Below, in pieces: positions 50,585 through 59,096 of a stretch of DNA of 64,000 bases (the first letter of the stretch is position 1; every line of letters starts with the position of its first letter). The stretch lies in contig NZ_JABCPZ010000012.1 of assembly GCF_013283785.1 (NCBI RefSeq), positions 29,303-93,302 on the forward strand. Direction: 5' to 3'. The stretch is from Nonomuraea antri. GTDB taxonomy: Bacteria > Actinomycetota > Actinomycetes > Streptosporangiales > Streptosporangiaceae. Both the position numbers and the translations under genes were made by a program. Under the pieces are notes generated by a model. That model saw nothing but the letters and a program-made list of their open reading frames with translations. It was not told where the DNA came from and searched no databases.

Positions 50585-50658
50585 GGGTTAGACGATCGCA
50601 TATGGGATTGCGCTTCTCAACCATGGAGAGTCCAACCGAATGGCGGCTTACTAGGAAC

Positions 50659-51465
50659 ATGACGATTCTGATCACGGGCGCCACCGGCAAGACCGGCCGC
50701 CGCATCGCCGACCGGCTGACCGCGCTCGGGCTGCCGGTACGTTCCGGCTCCCGCTCGGCCACGCCGGCCTTCGACTGGGCCGACCGCGCCACCTACGCCC
50801 CCGCGCTCGACGGGGTCGAATCCGCCTATCTCTCCTACTATCCCGATCTGGCCTTCCCGGGGGCGCTCGCGGACATCGAGGCGTTCGTCGAGCAGGCCAA
50901 GGCGGCCGGGGTCGGGCGGCTGGTGCTGCTGTCGGGCCGCAGCGAGGAGCAGGCCCAGGCCGCCGAGGAGGTCGTCAAGGGCTCCGGGCTGGAGTGGACG
51001 ATCCTGACCTGCAGCTGGTTCATGCAGAACTTCAGCGAGGGCTTCCTGCTCGACCCGGTGCTCAGCGGCGTCATCGCGCTGCCCGCCCAGGACGTGGCCG
51101 AGCCGTTCCTCGACGTGGACGACATCGCCGAGATCGCCGTGGCCGCGCTCACCGGGGACGCCCACGCCGGACGGCACTACGAGCTGACCGGCCCCAGGCT
51201 GCTCACGTTCGCCGACGTGGCGGCCGAGCTGTCGAAGGCGACCGGCAGGGACATCGTGTACCTGCCGGTCACCTCCGCCGAGTTCCTCGCCTCGGCCGTC
51301 GAGCACGGGGTGCCCGAGGAGGAGGCGGCCGGGCTGAACGCGTTGTTCACCGACGTGCTGGACGGGCGCAACGCGTACGTGGCCGACGGGGTGCGCCAGG
51401 CGCTCGGCCGCCCGGCCCGCGACTTCACCGACTTCGCCCGCACGTTCGCCCAGGGCACGGCGTAG
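50659..51465 (+). CDS. NmrA-like NAD(P)-binding protein
   Basis: A 268-aa protein from ATG 50659. The dinucleotide motif is TILITGATGKTGRRIADRL. The core LSGRSEEQAQAAEEVVKGSG and ELTGPRLLTFADVAAELSKA follow the pattern of quinone oxidoreductase-2-like/NmrA proteins. The classical SDR YxxxK is absent. It is about as long as 34459-35283 and shares its layout. Control by the divergent AraC protein is likely. Confidence 0.9.
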   Translation: MTILITGATGKTGRRIADRLTALGLPVRSGSRSATPAFDWADRATYAPALDGVESAYLSYYPDLAFPGALADIEAFVEQAKAAGVGRLVLLSGRSEEQAQAAEEVVKGSGLEWTILTCSWFMQNFSEGFLLDPVLSGVIALPAQDVAEPFLDVDDIAEIAVAALTGDAHAGRHYELTGPRLLTFADVAAELSKATGRDIVYLPVTSAEFLASAVEHGVPEEEAAGLNALFTDVLDGRNAYVADGVRQALGRPARDFTDFARTFAQGTA

Positions 51466-51480
51466 ACCTGCGCGGTCCGC

Positions 51481-52245
51481 TCAGCGCTTGTCGAAGACCG
51501 CCGCGCTCCACGCGCCCGGCTGGACGCCGCCCAGCTCGGCGCCCAGCCCGATGGTCACCTCGAACCTGGTCAGCTCCTCCACGGCGAACCTGCCGTTGCA
51601 GGTGCCCTTCACCTTGTCGGGCACCTCGCAGTCGGCCAGCGAGACCCGCTCGACCAGCGACGTGGCCGGGAACACCCAGACCCGGATGATCTGCGGCTTG
51701 CTGGTCCAGTCGGGCGGCAGGGCGGACTTGGCGTAGCGGTGCTCCACCCGGCCGCCCGCGCAGTCGGTCACCTTGGCCGCCGAGCTGTTCTTGACCTGGG
51801 TGACCACCCAGCCCCCCGGGTCGGTGCAACTGACGCTGACCGTGGTGAGATGGCTCGTCGGCTCTACCGTGACGGGCACGCTGACGGCGGACCTGTCGGA
51901 GCCCGCGCCGCCGATGTTCACCAGGTCGCCGAAGGTCTTCGGCAGCGGCCCCCGCGGGTCGACCGGCTTGCGCGAAGCAGAAGCCGAGGTCGTGGCCGAG
52001 GTCGTGGTCGAGCCCGCCGCCGACGGCTGCGCGGCGGGCGCGGGCGCGTTCGTGGGCACGGTCGCGGGCAGCGCCCACACCACGACGGCCGCGGCGGCCC
52101 CTGCCAGCGCCACGCCCGCCGCCCATCTGGCCGCCTTGACCCGCCGCCCCCGTCGTCTGATCATCGCGATGCTCACGCTCCTCCCCGGCCCGAGGGCCGT
52201 GCGTTCGGTCAGCAGCTCGCGCAGGTCTTCCTCGGTGTACGTCAT
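51481..52245 (-). CDS. membrane-anchored protein, probable anti-sigma partner
   Basis: A 254-aa protein from ATG 52245, overlapping the sigma gene stop by 4 bp. The N-terminal cytoplasmic part of about 35 residues (MTYTEEDLRELLTERTALGP and a basic RRRGRRVKAARW) is followed by one membrane segment (about 38-58), a Ser/Thr/Ala-rich linker and an outer domain with four Cys. The start resembles short anti-sigma regions without a zinc motif. An anti-sigma role is inferred from position. Confidence 0.78.
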   Translation of the reverse strand: MTYTEEDLRELLTERTALGPGRSVSIAMIRRRGRRVKAARWAAGVALAGAAAAVVVWALPATVPTNAPAPAAQPSAAGSTTTSATTSASASRKPVDPRGPLPKTFGDLVNIGGAGSDRSAVSVPVTVEPTSHLTTVSVSCTDPGGWVVTQVKNSSAAKVTDCAGGRVEHRYAKSALPPDWTSKPQIIRVWVFPATSLVERVSLADCEVPDKVKGTCNGRFAVEELTRFEVTIGLGAELGGVQPGAWSAAVFDKR

Positions 52246-52733
52246 CGCTCCACCTCCGCCAGCCTGATCTCGGGATGGACGCGCAGCTTGGCCAGCGCCC
52301 GGCCGAGCTGGGTCTTGACGGTGCCCAGCGAGCAGCCCAGCACGCCGGCGCACTGCGGCAGCGTCAGCTCCTCGAAGTAGTGCAGGACGATCACCGCGCG
52401 CTGCCGCTCGGACAGCCCTCTGATCGCGTTCCAGAGCGCGTCCTTCTCCCCCACCTCGCGGGTGAAGTCGCCGGACGCGGCGGTCTCCGGCAGCCGCTCG
52501 GTCGGCACCTCGCCGCGCCAGCGCCGCCGCCACCACGAGGCGTGGGTGTTGACGAGCACGCGGTAGACGTACGGGTCGGGGTCGCCCTCGATCCGCCGCC
52601 AGGCCGCCCAGGCCCGGGCCAGCGCGGTCTGCACCAGGTCTTCAGCCGTCGCCCAGTCACCGGTGAGCAGGTACGCCGTACCGCGCAGCCGCGCCGACCG
52701 CGCCGTCACGTACTCGCCGAACGCATCCATCAC
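52242..52733 (-). CDS. SigE-family (ECF-type) RNA polymerase sigma factor
   Basis: A 163-aa sigma factor. Region 2 contains LRGTAYLLTGDWATAEDLVQ and YVYRVLVNTHASWWRRRWRG; region 4 is LSERQRAVIVLHYFEELTLP with the HTH VLGCSLGTVKTQLGRAL. This is the short SigE-family type common in actinobacteria. Overlaps its likely anti-sigma gene. It starts 55 bp after the ABC operon's last gene on the same strand, so readthrough is possible. Confidence 0.93.
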   Translation of the reverse strand: MMDAFGEYVTARSARLRGTAYLLTGDWATAEDLVQTALARAWAAWRRIEGDPDPYVYRVLVNTHASWWRRRWRGEVPTERLPETAASGDFTREVGEKDALWNAIRGLSERQRAVIVLHYFEELTLPQCAGVLGCSLGTVKTQLGRALAKLRVHPEIRLAEVER

Positions 52734-52787
52734 CGATCTCTACCGTCTGGCGGCACGAATCGGATGACACCTTCGAGCGGAATTCTC

Positions 52788-53549
52788 CTATCGGGTCACC
52801 CGGGCCGGGTCCCACCCGGGACGCGGCACGGAGTCGAGCAGCAGCCGGGTGTAGGCGTGCTCGGGCTCGGCCAGCACCCGCTCGACCGGCCCGCGTTCGA
52901 CGACCACGCCCCGGTGCAGCACGAGCGTGTCGTCGCACAGGTGCCTGACGACGGCCAGGTCGTGGCTGACGAACAGCAGCGCGACCCCGGACTCGCGGCG
53001 CACCTCGGCCAGGAGTTCGAGTATCTGCGCCTGGATGGACACGTCGAGCGCGGCCGCGGCCTCGTCGAGCACGAGCACGGCCGGCTCGACCGCGAGCGCC
53101 CTGGCGATGGCCAGGCGCTGCCGCTGCCCGCCGCTGAGCTGGTGCGGCCTGGCCCCGGCCTCGCGGCTGCCCAGGCCCACCTGGTCGAGCAGGCCGGCGG
53201 CCAGCGACCGGTCTCTGCCGTGGAGTCTGAGCACCGAGTGCAGGCATTCGAGCGCGGTCAGCCGGGGGTCGAGCGAGACGTACGGGTCCTGGAAGACCAT
53301 CTGGATCTCGCGGGCCCGGCGCAGCCTGGCGGCCCTGCCGCGTTCCCTGGCTCCCCGGACGCGGCCGTCGACGCTGATCGTGCCGGAGTCGGGGGTGACC
53401 AGGCCGACCAGCATGCGCGCGATCGTGGTCTTGCCCGAGCCGGACTCGCCGACCAGGCCCAGCGAGCCGCCCCTGGCCAGCTCGAAGGAGACCCGGTCGG
53501 CGGCGACCGTACGGTGGAAGGCCTTGCTGAGATCGGTCACGGCGAGCAT
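52788..53549 (-). CDS. peptide ABC transporter ATP-binding protein (second operon, DppF-like)
   Basis: A 253-aa ATPase. Walker A is GESGSGKTTIARML, the signature LSGGQRQRLAIARAL, Walker B LVLDEAAAALDVS, and the switch His FVSHDLAVVRH. DEAAAALD is a rarer form of the usual DEPTSALD. It is shorter than typical DppF because the C-terminal Cys-rich extension is absent. It is the last gene of the operon starting at 58981. Its ATG overlaps the preceding stop by one base (TGATG). Confidence 0.95.
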   Translation of the reverse strand: MLAVTDLSKAFHRTVAADRVSFELARGGSLGLVGESGSGKTTIARMLVGLVTPDSGTISVDGRVRGARERGRAARLRRAREIQMVFQDPYVSLDPRLTALECLHSVLRLHGRDRSLAAGLLDQVGLGSREAGARPHQLSGGQRQRLAIARALAVEPAVLVLDEAAAALDVSIQAQILELLAEVRRESGVALLFVSHDLAVVRHLCDDTLVLHRGVVVERGPVERVLAEPEHAYTRLLLDSVPRPGWDPARVTR

Positions 53550-54490
53550 CAGACCTCCACCAGATGGCAGGCCGCGGATCCGCCGGCGACGGTCACGGGT
53601 TCTGGCCGCCCGGTCAGGCAGACGTCGGCGGCGTGCGGGCAGCGGGGCGCGAACGGGCAGCCGTCGAAGACGTCGTCGAGCGACGGCGGCCGGCCGGGAA
53701 TGGGCTGGATCGGCCGGGGATCGGCCAGGTCGGGCGTGCAGGCCAGCAGCCCGGCCGTGTACGGGTGGCGCGGGTCGTCGAACAGCTCCTTGGCCGGGCG
53801 CGACTCGACCACGGTGCCCGCGTACAGCACATGGACGCGGTCGCAGAAGGCGGCGGCCAGGTGCAGGTCGTGGGTGATGAACAACATGCCCAGGCCGCGT
53901 TCGGACTGGACCTTGCGCAGCAGGGCGAGCGTTTCGGCCTGGGTGGTGACGTCGAGCGCGCTGGTGGCCTCGTCGGCCAGCAGCAGCGCCGGGTCGGCGG
54001 CCAGCGCGGCGGCGATGACCACCCGCTGCAGCATGCCGCCGGACAGCTCGTGCGGGTACTGCCGCAGGCGCAGCTCGGGCTCGCGCATGCCGACCGCGGT
54101 CAGCAGTTCCAGCGCCCTGGCCCGGGCCTCGGCCTTGGACCGGCCCAGGGTGTGCACCATGCGCTCGGTCAGGAAGTCGCCGATCCGCCGCACCGGGTTC
54201 AGCGACGAACGCGGGTCCTGGTAGATCATCGACACCCGGGAGGCCCGCAGGTTCCGCAGCGCGCCCGGGTCCATCGTCAGCACGTCGTCGCCCTCGACCA
54301 GCACTCGTCCTGACACCCGCGCGTGCTGGGGCAGCAGCCGGAGCACCGAGCGGGCGATGGTGGACTTGCCCGAGCCGGACTCGCCGACCAGGCCGACGAT
54401 CTCGCCCTGGCCGACGCTCAGCGACACCTCGCGCAGGATCGGCCGGCTGCCGCCCGCCTCGATCGTCAGCCCCTCGACGGACAACAACAT
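53549..54490 (-). CDS. peptide ABC transporter ATP-binding protein (second operon, DppD-like)
   Basis: A 313-aa ATPase; ATG 54490 or the GTG just before (54493) may be the start, both overlapping the permease stop. Walker A GESGSGKSTIARSVL, signature LSGGMLQRVVIAAAL, Walker B LLLADEATSALDV and the switch His FITHDLHLAAAF are clear. The C-terminal region FDGCPFAPRCPHAADVC is the Cys-rich end of the family. Confidence 0.94.
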   Translation of the reverse strand: MLLSVEGLTIEAGGSRPILREVSLSVGQGEIVGLVGESGSGKSTIARSVLRLLPQHARVSGRVLVEGDDVLTMDPGALRNLRASRVSMIYQDPRSSLNPVRRIGDFLTERMVHTLGRSKAEARARALELLTAVGMREPELRLRQYPHELSGGMLQRVVIAAALAADPALLLADEATSALDVTTQAETLALLRKVQSERGLGMLFITHDLHLAAAFCDRVHVLYAGTVVESRPAKELFDDPRHPYTAGLLACTPDLADPRPIQPIPGRPPSLDDVFDGCPFAPRCPHAADVCLTGRPEPVTVAGGSAACHLVEV

Positions 54491-55329
54491 CACGTCCCCC
54501 TCACGCCCATGCGGTCGGCGAGGCGTACGCCGATCACGTTGAACGACACGACGACCAGCGCGATCGCCGCGCCCGGCACCAGCACCGGCAGGAACGCGCC
54601 CTGCACGATGGCCGGCTGCCCCTCCTTGACCATCAGCCCCCAGTCGGAGGACGGCGGCTGCGCGCCGAACCCGAGGAAGCTCAGCGTGGCCAGGCTCATC
54701 AGGCCCTCGCCGAACAGCACGACCAGGTAGCCGACGATCGACCGCGACAGGTTGGGCACCAGATGCCGCACGCAGATCGTGAACCCGCCCATGCCCTGCA
54801 CCCGATAGGCGTCGATGTACGGCTTGCCGCACTCGCCGATCGCCACGCTCCTGGTGTACTTGGCGATCGTCGGCGTGTAGGCCAGGCCGAGCGCGACCAC
54901 GGCCGTGGTCATGCCGTTGCCGAACACGGCCACGATCAGCACCACGAACAGCAGCCCGGGGAAGGCGTACATGACGTCGGTCAGCCGCGAGACCAGGGCG
55001 TCGACCCAGCCGCGGTGCCAGGCGGCCAGCGTGCCCAGCGCGACGCCGAGCACGGAGGCGATGGCCAGCAGCGCCAGCGGGCCGATGAGCGAGGTGCGCG
55101 CGCCGTACAGCACCCTGGACAGCAGGTCGCGGCCCGACTGGTCGGCGCCGAGCAGGTGGTCGGGCGACATCGGCGCGAGCGTGGCGGCGAAGTCGACGGC
55201 GGCCGGCTCGTACGGCGCCACCAGCGGCGCCGCGATCGCGGCCACCACGACCAGGCCGAGGAAGGCGGCGGCGAGCCGGTAGCCGAGCGGCTGGGCCGCC
55301 TTCGGCGACAGCGTCGCGATCGCGGTCAC
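54490..55329 (-). CDS. peptide ABC transporter permease (second operon, DppC-like)
   Basis: A 279-aa membrane protein from GTG 55329 (GTGA overlap with the previous gene). It has about six helices, a SPDHLLGADQSGRDLLSRVL outer loop characteristic of DppC, and the coupling loop DAYRVQGMGGFTICVRHLVP, in which the usual EAA Gly is kept. Confidence 0.93.
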   Translation of the reverse strand: MTAIATLSPKAAQPLGYRLAAAFLGLVVVAAIAAPLVAPYEPAAVDFAATLAPMSPDHLLGADQSGRDLLSRVLYGARTSLIGPLALLAIASVLGVALGTLAAWHRGWVDALVSRLTDVMYAFPGLLFVVLIVAVFGNGMTTAVVALGLAYTPTIAKYTRSVAIGECGKPYIDAYRVQGMGGFTICVRHLVPNLSRSIVGYLVVLFGEGLMSLATLSFLGFGAQPPSSDWGLMVKEGQPAIVQGAFLPVLVPGAAIALVVVSFNVIGVRLADRMGVRGT

Positions 55330-56240
55330 GAGGTCCTCCTGACTCGGGGGTCGATCAGCGGCTGGACCAGCTCGACCAGCGTGGTCACCGCGATGTAGGC
55401 GGTGACCATGAGCAGCAGCACCGCCTGCGTGACAGGGAAGTCGTGCGTGTTGATCGCGTGCACCAGCAGCGAGCCGACGCCGTTGAGCCCGAACACGGTC
55501 TCGACGGTCACCGTGCCGGCCAGCATGCCGGCCGTGACCAGCCCGCACATGGTCACGATCGGCCCGAGCGCGCCGCGGAAGACGTGCCTGACCACGATCA
55601 GCCGCTCGGCCAGCCCGGACGCGCGGGCCACGCTCACGTGGTCGAGCTCGCGCTGCTCCACCATGGCCTGCCTGGTGACCCGGCTGATGATGGCCAGCGC
55701 GCCGAGCGCGAGCGTGATCGCGGGCAGCGTGAGGTGCCACAGCGAGCCGCCGCCCATGACCGGGAACCAGCCGAGCTGCACGCCGAACAGCGAGATCAGC
55801 GCGGTGCCGGTGACGAACGGCGGCACCGAGGTGGCGAACGTGGTGCCCGCCACGACGGCGGAGTCGGTGCGGCCGCCGCGCACCGCCGCCAGCACGCCGA
55901 GCGCCACGCCGAACACCACGAACAGCACCGCCGCGTACGCCACCAGCCCCAGCGTGCTGGGCAGCCGGGCCAGCAGCAGGTCGCCGACCTGGTCGTTGTA
56001 CTGCAGCGAGCGGCCCAGGTTCCCGGTGACCGCGTCGCCGAGCCAGCGGCCGTACTGCACCAGGAACGGGTCGTCCAGGTGGTACTGGGCGCGGATCGCG
56101 GCCAGGTATTCGGGCGTCAGGTTCTCCTTGCCGCCGGCCAGGAACGTGACGGGATCACCGGGCGCCGCGTACGACGCCCCGAAGATCACGAACGAGGTGG
56201 CCAGCAGCGTGACGACCAGCCCGGCGAGCTTGCGGACCAC
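55326..56240 (-). CDS. peptide ABC transporter permease (second operon, DppB-like)
   Basis: A 304-aa membrane protein with about six helices. The first helix and outer motif SFVIFGASYAAPGDPVTFLA differ from the usual LPGDP in having APGDP. The coupling loop is VARASGLAERLIVVRHVFRG. It starts 3 bp after the binding-protein stop (56244) and overlaps the DppC-like gene by 4 bp. Confidence 0.93.
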   Translation of the reverse strand: MVRKLAGLVVTLLATSFVIFGASYAAPGDPVTFLAGGKENLTPEYLAAIRAQYHLDDPFLVQYGRWLGDAVTGNLGRSLQYNDQVGDLLLARLPSTLGLVAYAAVLFVVFGVALGVLAAVRGGRTDSAVVAGTTFATSVPPFVTGTALISLFGVQLGWFPVMGGGSLWHLTLPAITLALGALAIISRVTRQAMVEQRELDHVSVARASGLAERLIVVRHVFRGALGPIVTMCGLVTAGMLAGTVTVETVFGLNGVGSLLVHAINTHDFPVTQAVLLLMVTAYIAVTTLVELVQPLIDPRVRRTS

Positions 56241-56243
56241 AGC

Positions 56244-57851
56244 TCAGCCCTTGGCCCCGAGGTCGGCCGCCCACGGGTAGCCCATGAACACCTGCGAGGC
56301 GGGCGGCCCGGTCACCTTGCCGCCGAGCACCACCGCGGACGGCACCTCGACCAGCGAGATCCACACCATGTCGGCGGTGAAGCGGCGCTGCAGCTCGATG
56401 ACGTCTTTCGCGCGCTGGGCGTCGTCGGTGGTCTCCAGCGCCTTGGCGACCAACTGGTCGTAGTCGGGCGAGCTGAAGCCGACCCAGTTGTTCGACGAGC
56501 CGGTCAGGCCGTTGTCGTAGAAGCCGATCGGGTCGGACTTGGTGATGTACCAGTCGTCGGGCACCAGGTCGACCTGGGCGCGCAGCGCCTTGTCGGTGTA
56601 GAAGCTGCCGAACTCCGCGGCCGGGACGGTCTTGATCTCCGCGGTCAGGCCGATCTTGGTGGCCGCGTCGACGACCGCGTTGGCGATGACCGTGCGCGAC
56701 TGCTCGCCGTTGGTGGCCACCACGATCGGCTCCTTGGGCGAGCCCGCCTCCTGCACCAGCTTCTTGGCCTCCTCGATCCGCGGCGAGTCGGGAGCGCCCT
56801 GGAGCTGGTCGTAGGCGCTCTGGAAGGCCGCCTTCTCGTACGACCAGGCGCCCGCGCCGACCGGCACCTTCCACGGCCTGGCCACCCCGGCGAAGCCCGA
56901 CTTGGCGATGCCGGCCCGGTCGATCGCCAGCGACAGCGCGCGGCGGATCTTCGGGTCCTTCATCACGCCCTTGTCGGTGGGCAGCAGCACGAACACCCGG
57001 GTGGTCGGCCCGTAGGTCACGCTGACCGCCGGATTGGCCTGCAGCGCCACCGCCGGGCCCGTGTCGGACAGGTACGCGCCCTGCGCCGCGCCCGTGGTCA
57101 GGCTGTTGACCAGCGCCGTCTCGTCGGCCCACTTGAACGTGACGCTCTTGGTGAGCGGCTTGACGTCCTTGTTCCAGTACGCGTCGTAACGCTCGATGGT
57201 CAGCTCGCTGCCGGACTTCCACTCCTTGAGCCGGTACGGGCCGCTGCACGCGTCGTCGTTGCCCGGGGTGCCGTAGTCCTTGCCCTGCGCGTCGATGACC
57301 TTCTGGTTCAGCACGATGCCCGCGCCGCCTGCCAGGGCCTGCACGAACAATGCGTTGGGCTTCTTGAATGCGATGGTGACCTGGGCGTCGCCGGTCTTGG
57401 TCACCGAGGCGACGTCCTCGAACTCGTCCGATTCGTCCATGCCCTCGCCGGCGTGCCGCTTCAGGCTCCACACCACGTCGTCGGCGGTGATGGGGGTGCC
57501 GTCGTGGAAGGTGGCGTCGGTGCGCAGGTCGAGCACCATGGTCTTGGGGTCGGGCTGCTCGACCTTCTCGGCCAGCCACGGCTTGACCGTCATGTCGGGC
57601 TGGGTCTGCATCAGGCGCTCGCAGACGTTGGCCATGACGGTGCGGTTGGGGGTGCCGCCGTCGGCGTCGAGGTCGAGCGTGCCCGGCTCCTCGTCGAGCA
57701 GCCAGACGGCCGATTCGAGCGCGCCGGTGGCCTTGGCCGTCTGGTCGACCAGTGTCAGCTTGGCCGGGTCGGGGGCCTTGGTGGTGGCGGCCGGCCCGCC
57801 GCAGGCGGCGGTCAGGCAGATCAGCCCGGCGAGTGCGAGGGTCTTCTTCAC
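56244..57851 (-). CDS. peptide-type ABC binding lipoprotein
   Basis: A 535-aa SBP_bac_5 lipoprotein from GTG 57851. The lipobox is in LAGLICLTAACGG, giving Cys17 as the lipidated residue. The domain has ERLMQTQPDMTVKPWLAEKV and the VLDLRTDATFHDGTPITADD block typical of the family. It overlaps the C45 hydrolase gene by 4 bp. Unlike the binding protein at 39907, it has no C-terminal anchor. The ligand is unknown; the coupled amidohydrolase suggests an N-acylated compound or peptide. Confidence 0.95.
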   Translation of the reverse strand: MKKTLALAGLICLTAACGGPAATTKAPDPAKLTLVDQTAKATGALESAVWLLDEEPGTLDLDADGGTPNRTVMANVCERLMQTQPDMTVKPWLAEKVEQPDPKTMVLDLRTDATFHDGTPITADDVVWSLKRHAGEGMDESDEFEDVASVTKTGDAQVTIAFKKPNALFVQALAGGAGIVLNQKVIDAQGKDYGTPGNDDACSGPYRLKEWKSGSELTIERYDAYWNKDVKPLTKSVTFKWADETALVNSLTTGAAQGAYLSDTGPAVALQANPAVSVTYGPTTRVFVLLPTDKGVMKDPKIRRALSLAIDRAGIAKSGFAGVARPWKVPVGAGAWSYEKAAFQSAYDQLQGAPDSPRIEEAKKLVQEAGSPKEPIVVATNGEQSRTVIANAVVDAATKIGLTAEIKTVPAAEFGSFYTDKALRAQVDLVPDDWYITKSDPIGFYDNGLTGSSNNWVGFSSPDYDQLVAKALETTDDAQRAKDVIELQRRFTADMVWISLVEVPSAVVLGGKVTGPPASQVFMGYPWAADLGAKG

Positions 57852-58981
57852 GGGGTCACTTCTCCATGCGGTCCGTCGTAGAGGTTCCAGGGCACGCGCT
57901 CGTACTCGTGGTCGCAGGGCGTGCCGGCCGCGATCAAGTAGTCGCCGGTGGTGAGGTCGACGCAGCTCGACAGCAGGGTCGCCCACCGCTTGACGGCGGG
58001 CTGGGTCTCGTCGGGGTGGGTGCACAGCGACTCGGGATAGCCGAGGTGGTCGGACATGGCCGCCCTGATGCGCTTGCGCGCCTCGGCGCTGCCCGACGCC
58101 TCGCGCACGGCGCGCAGCCCGGCCTCCGCCCTGGGCACGCGGAACAGCGAGTCGGCCGAGCCGGGGCGGTAGGTGGCGGCCAGTTGCGGCGGCATGAACG
58201 CCTGGTAGTGGTTGCCGTGCACGAGCAGGCCGTCGGTGGGGTACATCCAGCCGACCGCGCCGGGCGTGGTCTCCAGGTCGACGGCGAACCCGTCGCGGTG
58301 GGTGATGAGCGCGTTGCTGGCGATGTGCGCGCGCGACTTGGTCAGCGCCTCCAGCGCGGCGTTGAGGTTGGCGCTGTCGAGCACCCGGCGCCTGATCAGC
58401 GTCTGCGGCACCCCGACCGTGTCGTCGAAGCGGCCGCCGAGCCCGTTGGCGTTGAGCGCGATGCCCGCCGAGTTGGCCCCCTGCCGCCCGACCTGCCCCG
58501 CCTCCACATGCATGATCACCGTCGGCTTGCCCGGCTGGACGACCCGCAGCACCATCAGCGTGTCGGAGACGCCGTCGCGCCAGTCCCAGTTCTGGCCGGC
58601 GTAGACGTGGCCGTCGCCGGAAGCCTCGGGCAGCAGCGCGAACGAGGTGCAGCCGTCGGGCTCCATGGAGCTGAACGTGGTGTCGTAGATGATCTCGCCG
58701 CGGGCGTTGAGCGCCAGCACGTCCTCGAACGTGACGCCGGCGCCTTCGGCGATGCCCCGCATCTCCTCGACCAGCTCAGGGGCGAACGCCTGGCTCGGCG
58801 CCACCCAGCGCGCCGCCCGCTGCGTGACCTGTTCCCAGGTCAGGCCGCTGGAATGGGCGAACGCCTCGGCGTAGTAGGTCAGCGCCAGACGCACGCGCTC
58901 GCGGGCCTGCTCGCCGTACTGGCGGCCGCGTTCGAGCGGGGCGCCGGAGATCTCGACGAGCGGCAGGGAAGTGAGGCTCAA
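57848..58981 (-). CDS. C45-family N-terminal-nucleophile amidohydrolase/acyltransferase
   Basis: A 377-aa protein, probably from TTG 58981 with GGAG upstream. The family (acyl-CoA:6-aminopenicillanate acyltransferase-like, peptidase C45) has the self-cleavage and nucleophile Cys in EPDGCTSFALLPEA (Cys111). The preceding region (ALNARGEIIYDTTFSSMEP) and YAGQNWDWRDGVSDTL and NSAGIALNANGLGG match family blocks. Maturation would release a new N-terminal Cys. It has no signal peptide, so it acts in the cytoplasm on an imported amide. First gene of an operon with a full peptide ABC transporter. Confidence 0.9.
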   Translation of the reverse strand: MSLTSLPLVEISGAPLERGRQYGEQARERVRLALTYYAEAFAHSSGLTWEQVTQRAARWVAPSQAFAPELVEEMRGIAEGAGVTFEDVLALNARGEIIYDTTFSSMEPDGCTSFALLPEASGDGHVYAGQNWDWRDGVSDTLMVLRVVQPGKPTVIMHVEAGQVGRQGANSAGIALNANGLGGRFDDTVGVPQTLIRRRVLDSANLNAALEALTKSRAHIASNALITHRDGFAVDLETTPGAVGWMYPTDGLLVHGNHYQAFMPPQLAATYRPGSADSLFRVPRAEAGLRAVREASGSAEARKRIRAAMSDHLGYPESLCTHPDETQPAVKRWATLLSSCVDLTTGDYLIAAGTPCDHEYERVPWNLYDGPHGEVTP

Positions 58982-59007
58982 TGGTGCTCCTTGGACCGGC
59001 CAAATGC

Positions 59008-59053
59008 CTGTAACGTTCATTTCACGAGGCGGCAAGTCTGTAGCGGTCGTTTC
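59008..59053. promoter_or_regulatory. two direct-repeat sites in the C45/RpiR intergenic region
   Basis: CTGTAACGTTCATTTC (59008-59023) and CTGTAGCGGTCGTTTC (59038-59053) share 12 of 16 bases with 30 bp between starts, or three helix turns. The first also has dyad character (TGTAA...TTTCA), as seen for RpiR/MurR sites. They are likely operators for the divergent RpiR protein. Confidence 0.65.
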
Positions 59054-59096
59054 CAAGCCAAGAGTAATGAGCGCTACACGGGAGTCAAGAGTCGTA

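Noticed and set aside
55443..57881. 812-codon open frame on the + strand
   Set aside because: Antisense to the binding protein and DppB-like permease; composition is typical of a shadow frame.
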